From contig NC_071355.1 in NCBI RefSeq assembly GCF_943734655.1, positions 26,542,768 to 26,606,767 of the forward strand: a DNA stretch of 64,000 nucleotides, read 5' to 3'. A model generated the notes under the pieces. That model had not been told where the DNA came from. It worked only from the letters and a program-made list of their open reading frames with translations, and searched no databases. The position numbers and the translations under genes were made by a program. Positions 21,263 to 31,910 of this stretch are shown here, in pieces. The first letter of the stretch is position 1; each line of letters begins with the position of its first letter. The stretch is from Sabethes cyaneus (taxonomy: Eukaryota > Arthropoda > Insecta > Diptera > Culicidae).

Positions 21263-22050
21263 TTAGATTTCTCTCTTCGCACGAGTATCGAACCGGGTTA
21301 TGCAGATATCACAATTAGCCGGGTTGAGGTTATGTTTCCTCCTTCTGCACGTGGTATAAGCGGCTTGGGTATATAGTTTTCTCTCGAGGTCCTTTGTTAC
21401 CCTCGTGTTGGGACGGATTAAGTAAATTCTTATTACTTGTGGGTAAATTTTCAATTTTTACGCTAGCGACGGGTTTTTAGCCATATTGGTTGAAGAAGAT
21501 ATCACTAATGCATTGTGCATTTCTTTTCGCTCGCGACGGGCCGGGTTTCGTAGCTTCCTCCTTCTTCAGCATGTGCAACGGTACAACGGGTAAACTAGAA
21601 TTTATTTTTCTGCGTGCACGAGGTATTCGTCTTGAGACAGATTGGGCAATCGACTTTTACGTTGTGTGTAGATTTTTTTCATTCGCGACGGGACAGGCTT
21701 AATAGCTATCACAATTCATCGGGTTGATTCGGGATTCACTTCCTCCTCGGGCATGTAAAGTGCACAGTTCGGGCAAGATAGCTTTTCTCGAGGTCCTTGT
21801 TACCCTCGTATTGGGACTGGTTATGCGACACTATTTTTTCGTATGCAATCACGAAAATCTTAGTTGCATTTTACTCACGACCGGACGGGCTTAGCTATCA
21901 CAATATATCGGCTTGAGGTTATGTTTCCTCCTCGTGCATTGGGAAAGATAGCTTTTCTCGAGGTCCTCTGTTACCCTCGAGTTGGGACGGGTTGGCCAAA
22001 TATCTTCTACGTTGTGTTTAATTTTGTTATTCACTCACGACAGAACGGGT
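21263..22050 (-). repeat. BEL/Pao leader with degenerate tandem repeats
   Basis: The block TTTTCTCGAGGTCC...GTTACCCTCG...TTGGGACGG occurs near 21378, 21784 and 21954, each followed by T(C/T)GCGACGGG/CACGACNGG and a GGTTGAGG...TTTCCTCCT block. Unit length is about 170-200 bp with gaps. It lies between the primer-binding site and the ORF, so it forms the transcribed leader. Confidence 0.65.
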
Positions 22051-22059
22051 CTTCGTAGA

Positions 22060-22078
22060 AATCCTGGTCACGGCACCA
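22060..22078 (-). promoter_or_regulatory. Primer-binding site complementary to tRNA-His
   Basis: On the minus strand TGGTGCCGTGACCAGGATT starts three bases after the 5' LTR end. It is complementary to the 3' end of insect tRNA-His including CCA. It primes minus-strand DNA synthesis. The match stops here after 19 bases, unlike the longer tRNA match beside the other LTR. Confidence 0.85.
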
Positions 22079-22081
22079 GAC

Positions 22082-22620
22082 TGTTGGGTCAGGATTCTAT
22101 GGGGCTACGGGATCACTTTACCATCTGATATTTTCAGCGCTTCTTCTTTTCAGGATCAGCGGAATTGGGCATTGGTAAGTATCTGGGAATTTACACTGGG
22201 CGAGCGAATAATCGGGTAAGTATTCTTCAAATAATATTACGAAATAATTCACTAATATTCTGAGGTAAGTATCAATCTTGAGTAAGGTTTATTTATAACG
22301 GGAGCAACTGTGCTAACTCGCGATGTTCTTTCTAACACGGTTTGTACTTGTCTGAATCCTAATAAACTACTTGCAGTTTCTTTTATCGGGAAAACAGGAC
22401 GGAAACTGCTAACTGCAACTGCATTTATTACAACTACTAACCTAACTGCATACTGAGTGTAATAATAAGTTTTTGATGTAAACAAATGAGTATAACTAAC
22501 TGTCAGTCAAATTCTGCACACGATCACTATAGTTTAGAACTGGGGTAGGAAAAGTGTAGGGTTTCCAACTGTTATACAATGTGCGTTGGAATCGGTTCAT
22601 CTTATATGCAAAACCTAACA
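22082..22620 (-). repeat. BEL/Pao 5' LTR (539 bp)
   Basis: Same TG...CA borders and length as the 3' LTR, and nearly identical to it. Contains TATAAG close to its start on the minus strand, which may serve the promoter. Followed by GTC and the tRNA-His primer-binding site. Confidence 0.9.
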
Positions 22621-22795
22621 TATGCGAACACATTTTTAAAGAACTTATCAAAAAGTTCAGCTGCTGGTTCCGCGGAGTTTGCACAAGTTCCGTTATAGAA
22701 AACGTCTTGCTGAATGCCGTCGTTACGTCTAACCTTTTTCACAAAGGTCCAGAAAGTGATGCTGACAGAAATGATGAGGTAACATCCGACTAAGA
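22621..22795 (-). pseudogene. Non-LTR RT relic element 2, N-terminal linker
   Basis: The minus strand encodes FWTFVKKVRRNDGIQQDVFY, then AEPAAELFDKFFKNVFAY, the typical segment just before the RT domain in Jockey/CR1 elements. It is the upstream continuation of 17465-18289, separated by the BEL/Pao insertion. A frameshift lies near the FWTF start. Confidence 0.75.
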
Positions 22796-23597
22796 GAGAG
22801 CAAATCGATTCGTCCTCTGCGCTTCGCTAGTAAAACGCCGAGAATTGAGGATTTTTGCGGAGCACGGCAGAAGACTGGGTATAGCAGCTAAAACTGCGTC
22901 AATGATAGCTTGTATGAACACTGGCAAATATTGCGACATAAACCCCTTTTGAAACTAATCGAGCTGATTTCTAACGGTTTGTTCTACTCGGATTTATTCA
23001 GAATTCAAATGGTCAGACACCTGATTTATTTTTTACTGTAGCTCAGTGCACCGTTGCTGAACTTCGTTTAAAGTGAGCTGTTTTTACGTCAGCCGAAACA
23101 CATATATTTCAATGATATATTTTCCTTAATTCGTAATCGCAGTAATGCCAGCTGGGCTTAGATCGGAACATCTCGCATGACAAATGTGCTCACAGGCACC
23201 GTAGGAACAAAAACACGATCATTCTCGGAAGCGATTCGATGCGTGCACATACTACAGAGCACCGTCGTCATTACGGTGTACTGCCCTGACGGGCTGTTGT
23301 TTAGAGACGTACAATTGCAACTGCGGCCCGATAGACAGATGATCGCAAACAAACTTTCAGCAACAAACAAACAAACTTGCAATACCTTTCCACCGGACGC
23401 ATTTTGGCCAGAACAACGCTTTAAACTCATGTCTTCAAGCCTTCAACGCTGTTGGTGAAATTTTTGACTTCGACATGCCAAAATCACTTTTTAAAAAACG
23501 AATCAGTGAAATTAGACAGTAAAACATAGTTTATAAGCATATTCAGTCTGTACGATTTTTTATCGAAGGCGGTGTTAAATAAAATAAAATAAAATAA
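22796..23597. other. Unassigned DNA with a (TAAAA)n tail
   Basis: Overlapping ORFs of about 90 aa occur on both strands at 23158-23458 with no recognisable motif. From 23573 the sequence is GTTAAATAAAATAAAATAA, a simple tail like the 3' end of a plus-strand non-LTR element. If so, a short 3' fragment of such an element ends here. Confidence 0.35.
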
Positions 23598-23812
23598 TAT
23601 ATATTACTCTTGTTGACTTTTTCGGTGAGAAATAAGAACTAAAATGTTTTCAGCGGACGTTTCGACTTACTATACTACAGTTATAAAGGACGAGGCAGTG
23701 AGAATAGATGTTCAACGCGTAGTAAATGACTGAAGCATAGTAAGTCGAAACGTCCGCTGAAAACATTTTAGTTCTTATTTCTCACCGAAAAAGTCAACAA
23801 GAGTAATATATA
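23598..23812. repeat. Hairpin with 76-bp arms
   Basis: The arm from 23598 (TATATATTACTCTTGTTGAC onward, through TCAGCGGACGTTTCGACTTA) is repeated inverted and practically perfect up to 23812. The loop of about 60 bases contains GTTCAACGCG. It immediately follows the (TAAAA)n tail and precedes a second, larger inverted repeat. Confidence 0.85.
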
Positions 23813-23857
23813 GAATTTTACGGTGACAAACCCCAACAATAAAATAAAATAAGTTAT

Positions 23858-24463
23858 TATTTTTTTGAAACGATGATTCTACAATTGATGAAGGGACGGT
23901 AAGGGAAAGTAATGGAGAAGGATTTTTTCGGAAATGAAGGGGAAGGGGGGGGGGGGGGGTAATAGGTAGCTATGGTTAACAAGTTGTCGTTGTGACTCCT
24001 GTCTTTTGTCCAATGCTGGAAGATGCATGGGTCGAACCAAGCTGTAATCAGAGATTATAACGGATAACGGAGATTATAATGGATAGTTCCTCCAGGTGGA
24101 GGAAGAGGCACAATTTGTGTGTCTAAAAATAGATCAACCCATGTCGCGCTATGGTTAATAAGGGGGGTTGTGCAGACTTCTTTTGTCCAGCGCCTCTGTG
24201 GTTCAAAGGTACACGGGTACCAGTGAGCGACACGCCCTGGCAGGTGTTGTGGGTTCAAATCCGGTTATAATCTCTGATTACAGCTTGGTTCGACCCATGC
24301 ATCTTCCAGCATTGGACAAAAGACAGGAGTCACAACGACAACTTGTTAACCATAGCTACCTATTACCCCCCCCCCCTTCCACTTCATTCCCGAAAAAATC
24401 CTTCTCCATTACTTTCCCTTACCGTCCCTTCATCAATTGTAGAATCATCGTTTCAAAAAAAAT
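23858..24463. repeat. 606-bp inverted repeat with tRNA-like loop
   Basis: Arms of about 209 bp (23858-24066 and 24255-24463) are near-perfect complements, including TTGAAACGATGATTCTACAA, a G/C homopolymer and ATGCATGGGTCGAACCAAGC. The central 190 bp holds a tRNA-like module. It may be a foldback element or an inverted duplication around a SINE head. No clear target duplication was found. Confidence 0.85.
24190..24270 (+). ncRNA. tRNA-like pol III promoter module (SINE head?)
   Basis: TGGTTCAAAGG (24199-24209) fits the A-box consensus and GGTTCAAATCC (24252-24262) fits the B box, with a gap of about 42 bases as in tRNA genes and tRNA-derived SINEs. I could not fold a full cloverleaf by eye. 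It lies in the loop of the 23858-24463 inverted repeat, extending into the right arm. Confidence 0.45.
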
Positions 24464-26209
24464 ATTAATATATGCCTGTCCGCATTTCAAGGTCATGACT
24501 AAACTCACGAGTTTGGTCAAAATAAGTTAGCAAATCAAATTGATTTAACCGAACGACAACTAGGGTAAAGAACTAGTTTTAAGCAGTCTAAGCGGGTCAC
24601 TGATTGTTTTACCTTATTACAAGCGATGGGTTGACTAAGTGGGGGATATCAGCATACCAATCTTCTTGCTATCTTTAGTTCTTCAAGCTGTTACCATTGG
24701 AAGACACTATTGTTGAGCTAAACTTTTGATTTTTCGCTTTAAAAGTTGGAGCGGTGGAACTAATTTTGAACACACCAAACCCATTTTCACCCGCAAGGTG
24801 CTGTTTTCAGCAATCCTGAAATCTGAATTTTTTTACGTCCCGTTAAAAAATCCCTCGAACTTTTCCCCCTATTCAGTAAGTTCGCGTTCCTATCCGCGAC
24901 CTACTAATCGGCATCTGATGCGTAATCGGCATAGCGTATCGGCATAGATGCGTAAAATGCCATCTGTCTAAATTGTTTATCGGGGCATACACTCACCGCA
25001 CCGTTCGGCAAACGGTATTCGTCGTCTCTTTTATTCTCTGGTGTTCTTATGGGAAACTGCGAGTTTGACGTCTCACTCGCTGTTCATAAGGATGGTGGGA
25101 GAACAAAAGAGGCAAACATGGAAGTGCACACGATCTAACTTTAGAACAGTGTTGTCAAAGCAAATAACATTGAAACACATCGTTGCTTCATTAAATCACT
25201 GAGAAAATCTTCGAAAATTATTGAAAAAGCTGTCTTTTGTGTTGTTTTTAATAAAGAAAAATTAATTATGAACATACATTTCTCTTAAAAGTATTGAACC
25301 ACGTTTTCACCATAGGAGGTTTCAGTTAATTTCAAACTTAAAATTCTTATTTCCAGAACCGAAACAGTATCTTGGCAACACGATAGTTCATCAGTTGTGC
25401 TGCAGCTGCTGCTAGTGGTTAACAGGTTCCGTCAATTCAGAATTTGTTTTCAGTTTTGTTAGAAAATAATAAAACTTTCGGCTAGTGACAAAGCCTTAGA
25501 TAATAGAAAACAAGAGAGTGAATAATATGGTATGTGACAATTGAGTGCTTGACTTTTAGAGTGGTTGTAATCAGTGCTGAAAAATGTGATGGATTCGTTA
25601 GTAGCGAGGTGGCGATTGCCTTCAGCAGCTGAAAAATGTACGCTTTTGGACAACAATTTTTAATTCATCATATTTCTTGTCGGAAACCCAATAAATTGTG
25701 TTTGTGTGAATCAAATGTATGGTTAAGTGATTTGTGAAGATGATCCTATCAAAAGATTTTCAAAATATGAATAAAAAAGTGCATTTTCGGATCATTTATG
25801 TTCAACTGATTAAAATAGGTAACACTGCTTAACTCGTTCCTTACCCTATCTTCCGTTAGAGCGTTTTAAATCAAACAACCTGATGTGCTTTCCAGCAAAT
25901 AAAACACAGTTTTACACGGTTTAAACGTCGCTTTAAGAACATGTATCAAGATACAACATCTACCCGTGCGCACACAACTCAAAAACATCAAGCAATGTGG
26001 ACAAAATGACTGCAGTTTCAACGTAAGGTGTAGAAATTATAGCTTAAACTATAAAATACATTAAAATAACGACTTTGGCTTGCTCCATAACTTGACAGTG
26101 GCCTTGACAAGTAAATTCTACCGCCAATTTGTGCATACCTGCAATCGACGAACTTAATCCAGGACGAAAAAACCACATGTTTACAAAACAAAAAAATCTA
26201 GCGGTACAC
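24464..26209. other. No gene seen upstream of the F-box gene
   Basis: Mostly AT-rich single-copy-looking sequence. No repeat border or supported coding frame. The part nearest 26000-26209 may contain an intron of a divergent gene whose first exon would end at 26210. Confidence 0.35.
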
Positions 26210-26319
26210 CTTGCCGCCAGGTAAGCATCAGCAGCGGTAGACCAGACTGTGCCTTCCAATGCAGTAGCCTGCCTGTGATATGCCTTAAAAGGGATATCAT
26301 TCTGCAGAGCCTTCTTCAT
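26210..26319 (-). CDS. Possible first coding exon of a divergent gene
   Basis: A minus-strand ATG at 26319 (context ACGAAATGAAG) opens MKKALQNDIPFKAYHRQATA, then LEGTVWSTAADAYLAAR, with a plausible donor AAG|GTGTAC at 26209. The composition is protein-like up to the donor and degrades after it, where the frame becomes Cys/Phe-rich. The start lies only 33 bp from the F-box start codon on the other strand. No family recognised and no second exon found. Confidence 0.3.
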
Positions 26320-26352
26320 TTCGTTTGTAAGTGTGCATATAACTAATCAAAA

Positions 26353-27228
26353 ATGGAATCATTCAGGAGCAAACAGTTCGCCAATTTACCGTTTCATATG
26401 TACGTGAACATTTTCCAATATCTTAGCATTCAGGAACGGTTGAATGCTTCATCGGTATGCAAAAGTTGGCAAACGGCCGTCGGCCACTCGCAAACGCTTC
26501 TTCCTAATTTATCCGTGAAAGTGATCTATTTGGACGAGAATAACAAACGGTGTCTAGTGAATAAGCAGGCAATCGCGAGCAGCAAACGGCGGTATCAGTG
26601 TATCACCCTTCCGGTGGGTTGGAGAAGGCACGGCCTTCGGAAGCTGCGCGACGCAATCGAACTGCTCGACCGTCATTGTCACTTTCAGTCGGCCAAAATA
26701 GAAGGTTTCCACGCTTTGGACTTCTGGGTCGGTCGATGTTTACCTTACCTACGGCACTTAGACATCAGCCTCAAATTTGGGTCGTTCGATTGCGACTCCT
26801 GGCCGAAAGCATTCAGACAATTCTCCAACCTGACCAGTCTCAGTTTGCGCCACGGTCACGATAAAGCTCTCCTTTCGGTGCGCAAGTATTGTCGGAAGCT
26901 CGTCAAATTACAACTGACTTGCTGTGTCCTCGGTATGAATCTGCGGCCCATTCTCGATTTCCCAGAGCTCGAAGAGCTTACAATCGATATAGCACTGCTT
27001 GCCGGCCATCATGTGTCAACTCTACCGAACGGACTGCCGAAGCTAAAACAGTTGGCCTTTCAGATTACAAAGGAAAAGCCGGGATGGATAGATCATCCAC
27101 CCGCCAGCTTCCAGTTGGACCTGCATGTCCCTCAGCTGGAAAGGGTGTGCGTGTCGGACTGTGCCCAGCAGCTAGTTTCCGTCGCCGAGCCCTATAAGCT
27201 ACAACGGTTGACTGTATGTAAGGGATAG
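26353..27228 (+). CDS. F-box protein with leucine-rich C-terminal part
   Basis: A single open frame of 291 codons begins at the first in-frame ATG (context CAAAAATGG). Residues 9-55 form an F-box (FANLPFHMYVNIFQYLSIQE, then RLNASSVCKSWQTAV), the module that binds Skp1 in SCF ubiquitin ligases. The rest has leucine-rich-repeat-like spacing (LRHLDISLKFG, LTSLSLRHG, LVKLQLTCC, LEELTIDIALL, LKQLAFQIT, LERVCVSDC), which in this family usually selects the substrate. Codon use and GC content are clearly higher than the surroundings. The final codons read GTATGTAAGGGATAG, a donor-like sequence, so the real protein could splice onward and be longer. Confidence 0.85.
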   Translation: MESFRSKQFANLPFHMYVNIFQYLSIQERLNASSVCKSWQTAVGHSQTLLPNLSVKVIYLDENNKRCLVNKQAIASSKRRYQCITLPVGWRRHGLRKLRDAIELLDRHCHFQSAKIEGFHALDFWVGRCLPYLRHLDISLKFGSFDCDSWPKAFRQFSNLTSLSLRHGHDKALLSVRKYCRKLVKLQLTCCVLGMNLRPILDFPELEELTIDIALLAGHHVSTLPNGLPKLKQLAFQITKEKPGWIDHPPASFQLDLHVPQLERVCVSDCAQQLVSVAEPYKLQRLTVCKG

Positions 27229-27704
27229 TGATAGATGTAGAAAAATGTTGCTTAAAAGCTAAGTTATGTTATGTTATGTAATTGGTATTTGTTTTATATT
27301 TAATGAATGTACGATTTAAAAAATATTGTCATTGTTTTCTTTCTATTCGGTTATTCCTTTGGTGGTTTGTCTGGTTGGAAATGATATTCATAATTAGCAG
27401 TTTATTCTTCGATTGATACCTTCCAGGCAGTTTTTCTCAAGAGCAATTCCAGGTAAAATTAGTAAACGGTTCAGGTACACCCTTTCTGATTTGAATAAAA
27501 CTTTCAACATGTTCTTGGTGGAGGTAGTATTTTAAAATATTTTTCATCACACTTGGCGCACAAAGAACCGTTTATATAGATTATCATAAAAAAACTAGCA
27601 CAGGAAACTTGTTTCTTGATATCTGATTTCCTACTATTTCGTTAACCGTTAGTTTTTTTGGTTATAAGACAGGAAGAAAAAATAGCTCATTCGTGAAATT
27701 TTTG
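27229..27704. other. Downstream of the F-box gene; 3' UTR or intron
   Basis: AT-rich sequence with TTATGTTATGTTATG shortly after the stop. No canonical AATAAA until about 27495. If the donor at the end of the F-box frame is used, this is intron; otherwise it is 3' UTR and spacer. Confidence 0.35.
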
Positions 27705-28005
27705 TTATTAAAATTGTCCTAGAAATTAGGCTTGAAACTGGACTATAAATTAAAGTTGAAATTGGACTTGACATGTGGCATTAAATTAGACTTGAATCTT
27801 GGCTTATTTGGCTTTTAAGCTTTAATTCATATTGACCAGGAAATTGGACTTAATATTAGAGTAATTTAGACTGGAATTTTTGCTATTTAACATGAATTCG
27901 GACTTAAAACAGCGTTTGAGCTTTTTATTTGAAATTGGAATTGAATCATACTTGAAATAGAATATATAATTGGGCTGGAAATTTAACTTAAACTCAGAAT
28001 TTAAA
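27705..28005. repeat. Degenerate TTGAAATTGGAC array, left part
   Basis: Diverged repeats of about 12-17 bp built on TTGAAATTGGAC and TTAGACTTGAA. The same kind of array resumes at 31034, directly after the Helitron, so both parts were one array before insertion. Confidence 0.75.
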
Positions 28006-28297
28006 TCTTATATATAAAAATGGAAGTGAAAAAGTTCGACCGAGCATCACTTGAGAACGGAGCATCCGATTTGAGCCGTCTTTTCTTTATTGTGTTCGTT
28101 TCCACCACCACAATGTTTTTACGGCGAAAAAAATCGGAAAATTTACTGGAAAGATTGGAAAATTCGAAAAATAAATTTTCAATCATTTTTGTGGTTTAGC
28201 AAGATCCGAGAATAATGAACATGATGTAATATGTTGTAGGTATAATTTTTGATAAACCCAAACTCAAGCCTAAAGCATCAGAAATGAAATTCGTACA

Positions 28298-28920
28298 AAT
28301 GGTTTAAGCACTAAATTGATTAAATTGGCACCAATTGGCTCACAAAATGACGCTTCTGTGTTAAATTATTTTAGTCCGTGAATTATCAAAGGAATAAAGA
28401 GAACAAAAATTAACAATTCAATTTTAAGGAATAATGGAATCTGGATCGGTAATGAATACTAATACAGTTTGCAAATTACAGTTATCGAGTTTGGGCAATG
28501 CAACTATTTCGGCTAATTCTTATCAATCAATTTAGGAAGCAAATAAAAATTGCATGACTGTTGATATCTAATACGTATCATAATACTGAATTGAATTTTA
28601 AATTATCAAGGAATTTCAAACGAACCTTTGATTGTGATGAAGGCAATATGCTCGAGTGTCCAAAAACTGTTGGCTAACTCAAGAACCAGCATACAGAGCA
28701 GATAATAATGGGACAAATATACTAAAGCAAATAAAAAGTGTTGGAGAGCATTAAGTAGTACAATAATATATTTCAGCATCAATTAAAATATAGTTGGTAG
28801 TGTTCCGTTCTCAGGATGGTTATAATTAGCCATAACTCTAAATTCTACCCACAGAACCGTTGGCTATTGGAAATTCACAAACCAACTTTTACACCGACAT
28901 ATTTCCAACGTGTAGCGAAT
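28298..28920 (+). repeat. Direct repeat inside the Helitron, copy 1
   Basis: This matches 29805-30800 in order: AAATGGTTTAAGCACTAAAT, GCTTCTGTGTTAAATTATTT, GCAAATTACAG, TTTCAGCATCAATTAAAATA and ACACCGACAT(A/G)TTTCCAACG. Copies differ by substitutions and by insertions, the second being longer. No coding frame. Confidence 0.8.
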
Positions 28921-29660
28921 AGGGGAACTGTAGGTAAAATTAACAGGTAGTGAAATTCCCAGTAAAGCGATCAAAATCCGTTCCAGATCATTAGGTATCT
29001 TCTCCTAGAAGTATTTCAAGCTGTTTGAGACCATCTGTGGTGATCACCAGCTTTCCAATGTGAAAAAAATTGAAAAAGTAAAAAATATCTGCTGAAATCT
29101 GACGCCGATGGTAATTTCCACTATTAGTAAATAAACTATTTTGGCGAAACAAATTAAATTTCGACTACTGGTATTATTTAGTGTTGCTTGCTTATCACTA
29201 TCCTGCGGATCTGTCGAAAATTCCAAATATTTTTATCAACTGTTTGTTTATAATAAACACTTGAAAACAATTCGTGTTTTGGGGGTAAAATGAACACTTC
29301 ACTATGGAGGCAAAATGAACACTGTGTGTAATAATGTTTTATTTTCCATTTATCAGCAGCCACGACCTAATTACAATTTAAGCAATAAAAATGATCGAGT
29401 CTCTCGAAAAATGACGGAAAATGACCGATGAAGCGAGTTGAAAGTCAAGCATTGTATAGACGTGGCGAAGATACATTATGTTAACTTTGTGGAGTCCCAT
29501 TTTAATTCCTACAGCCCTGTTGAATATTTATGATAATTTACATTTACATACAGATTTAAATATATCTAAAAAATGTTTAATTTATCCAAACTGCACGTTA
29601 ACTTTAGTTTTCTATGACATGTTCATTTTGCGATCACTGCATGTTCATTTTACCCACACG
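28921..29660. repeat. Region with inverted GGTAAAATGAACA motifs
   Basis: It starts with TAGGGGAACTGTAGGTAAAATTAAC, much like the ends of the TA-flanked elements. GGGTAAAATGAACACT at 29282 and GGCAAAATGAACACT at 29309 face inverted copies TGTTCATTTTGCG at 29619 and TGTTCATTTTACCC at 29642. A matching right end was not found, so this is probably a truncated relative of the TA-flanked elements inside the Helitron. Confidence 0.5.
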
Positions 29661-29804
29661 AAAAAAATCTCGAGCCTGATTTTTGTGACGCTTTCGAAAA
29701 TACGGAATTTTTCATGACAAATCGCCCTTTTTCAAACAAAAACAAAACTGTTATATGCCTTTTTACATCGTATGCTTATCTAGACGATCCAATACAGGTT
29801 TACA

Positions 29805-30800
29805 AATGGTTTAAGCACTAAATTGACTAAATTGCCAGTTCCTGATCATCAAACGAAGAATACATGCCACATACGTAGTAAAATTGAGTTTCCAGCAATT
29901 CAGTAACAAATCTATCGTGAAAGTACTGATGTAAATGAAAATTTTACTACAGTTCATAACTAATTGCCCGTTTTATTCCGTATTGCACCCCTTAAAAGTG
30001 TACAAAGCCTCACAAAATTATGCTTCTGTGTTAAATTATTTTAGCGCGTGAAATACCAAAGGAACAAAGAGAGCAAAAATGGATTTAAAGCAAATGTGTA
30101 TGTACTTTTATTAGCATTTTCACATATTTGACGAGACGGTTAGAAATAAAATTAACAATTCAATTCATTTTGTGGAATAATGAAGCTATCTTGATCAGTA
30201 AATTATTATTAAAGCAGCTTGCAAATTACAGCTTTACAGATTCGGCAATGCAATTATTTCGGCTAATGCTTACCCATCAATTTACAAATCTATTAAAAAC
30301 AAAAATCATATGCCTATTGACATCGAATACAAATCAGAATATTGAATTGAATTTTAAATTATCAAGGAATCTCAAATGAACCACTGATTGTGATGAAGGA
30401 AATATGCTTGAGTGTCAAAAAATTGTTAGTTAACTTAAGAACCAGCATACAGAATAACAAGATGATAATGGGACGAATTTCTAAAGTAAAAAAAAAAGGT
30501 TTGAGAGCATTAAATGGAACAATGATATATTTCAGCATCAATTAAAATATAGTTGGTGGTGTGACGATTATGTTCTCAGGGAGGTTTTAACTAAACATTG
30601 CCTATAATTAGAAAATCAACTGCAGCAGACGCAATTTGGCGCTGTTTAAGCCGTCGAATTCATTTTTACAAAAAATAAGTTAACAATCAGTAGGGTTTAT
30701 AAGACAAGACACGACGTAACTTCTACCAACACAACCGTTGGGTATTGGGAACTAACAAACCTACTTTTACACCGACATGTTTCCAACGTGTAGATGATAA
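29805..30800 (+). repeat. Direct repeat inside the Helitron, copy 2
   Basis: Second copy of the block at 28298-28920, same orientation, with extra sequence near 29840-30000 and 30590-30720. Divergence is clearly higher than for a recent duplication. Confidence 0.8.
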
Positions 30801-31033
30801 TAATTTTGAGATTTTGTCAAATTTTCATTTTTTGCTAATGGCTTAATACGGTTGTTAGATATACACGTTCTCTGAAAATCCGGTGTCTATCGACTACTTC
30901 AAACGTTGAAAGCCTCAAAAAATTAGTACACTTCTTTTTCTTAAAACCAGCAGCTCTCGCAGTTCGTCTGAATTTTATAATCTGAAATATTCAGTCTAAT
31001 TTGTGGCAATACGAAGTTTGCCGGGTCCTCTAG

Positions 31034-31245
31034 TTGGATATAAATTAGATTTAAATTGAACTTGAGATTAGACTTTAAATTACACTTGAGATTGTACTTG
31101 AAGGTGAAATTCAGTTTGTACTTGAAGTTGGGCTTAAAATCAGATTTTAAAGTTTAACTTAAAACTAAATCTAAAATTAGAATTAAAATTTACTTGAAAT
31201 TGGGCTAAAATCGGACTGGCAATTGAACTGAATATTGGGCTTTAA
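31034..31245. repeat. Degenerate TTGAAATTGGAC array, right part
   Basis: This continues the array at 27705-28005 after the Helitron, with words such as AAATTGAACTTGAGATTAGAC. The ORFs in it are not genes. Confidence 0.75.
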
Positions 31246-31249
31246 GCAT

Positions 31250-31910
31250 TTTGGACCATCCGCATCAACAATTTCGGACCGCCTGCATTAACCATTTTGG
31301 ATTACCAGCATCAATCATTTTGGACCATCAGCATTAACCATTTGGGACTAACAGTATCAAGCATTTTGAGCCCCTAGCATCAAGCATTTTGGACCATCAG
31401 CATCAAGCATATTGGACCATCAGAAATAACCATTTTAGACCATCACCGTTATTTTGGACCATCAGCATCAACCATTTTTGATCATCAGCTTCAAGCATTT
31501 TGGACCATCAGCATCAACGATTTCGGACCATCGGTATCAACCATTTTGGACCACCAGCATGCACTTTTTTGAACCATCATCATCAACCGTTTTGGGCCAC
31601 ACCATCAATCGCTTTCGGTCCTCTTTTTTTATTTCGATGCATCGTTATCCTCCATTTTACACCATCATTATCGTCTATTTTAGGCTATTTCTATTGTCCT
31701 TATGGGACCATCATTGTACATTTTGGACCACTATTACTGTCAATTATCATCCAGTTTAGACCATAGTTATATCCCATTTTGGACCGTTATAATTATACAT
31801 CTTGGATCATATTTGGGTTTTGGACCATAATTAATATCTATTTTGGACCCTCATTATCGTTCATCACTGGCTACCATTTTGGACCACGATTATTCTCCGT
31901 TTTAGGTAAA
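31250..31910. repeat. Tandem TTTTGGACCATCAGCATCAA units
   Basis: Units of about 23-30 bp (CATTTTGGACCATCAGCATC and variants) repeat more than twenty times and decay to the right. A weaker patch continues near 32290-32470. Plus-strand ORFs of 60-100 aa here are translations of the repeat. Confidence 0.8.

Larger units (their letters stand above)
18344..22620 (-). mobile_element. BEL/Pao LTR retrotransposon, internally deleted
   Basis: It is bounded by two 539-bp direct LTRs that differ at only about two positions by eye, so the insertion is recent. It reads on the minus strand: 5' LTR (22082-22620), primer-binding site (22060-22078), repetitive leader, one long ORF, polypurine stretch AAGGTGGCCGG beside the 3' LTR, and 3' LTR (18344-18882). 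At 4.28 kb it is well short of usual autonomous BEL elements because most of protease, all of RT and most of integrase are missing. It interrupts non-LTR element 2, whose coding sequence lies on both sides. TATG occurs at 22621-22624 and 18290-18293 as a possible target duplication. Confidence 0.9.
28006..31033 (+). mobile_element. Helitron, non-autonomous (3.0 kb)
   Basis: The 5' end TCTTATATATAAAAATGG is typical of insect Helitrons. The 3' end is GAAGTTTGCCGGGTCCTCTAG, ending in CTAG, with a short hairpin (GGCAA, 8-base loop, TTGCC) about 13 bases before the end. It sits between A (28005) and T (31034), with no duplication, as expected for rolling-circle insertion. Both flanks belong to the same TTGAAATTGGAC array. 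No Rep or helicase frame is present. The interior holds two diverged direct copies (28298 and 29805) and an inserted inverted-motif element. Confidence 0.8.

Noticed and set aside
23158..23458. Two overlapping ORFs of about 90 aa on opposite strands
   Set aside because: Mirror frames of the same sequence with no motif, next to a non-LTR-type tail.
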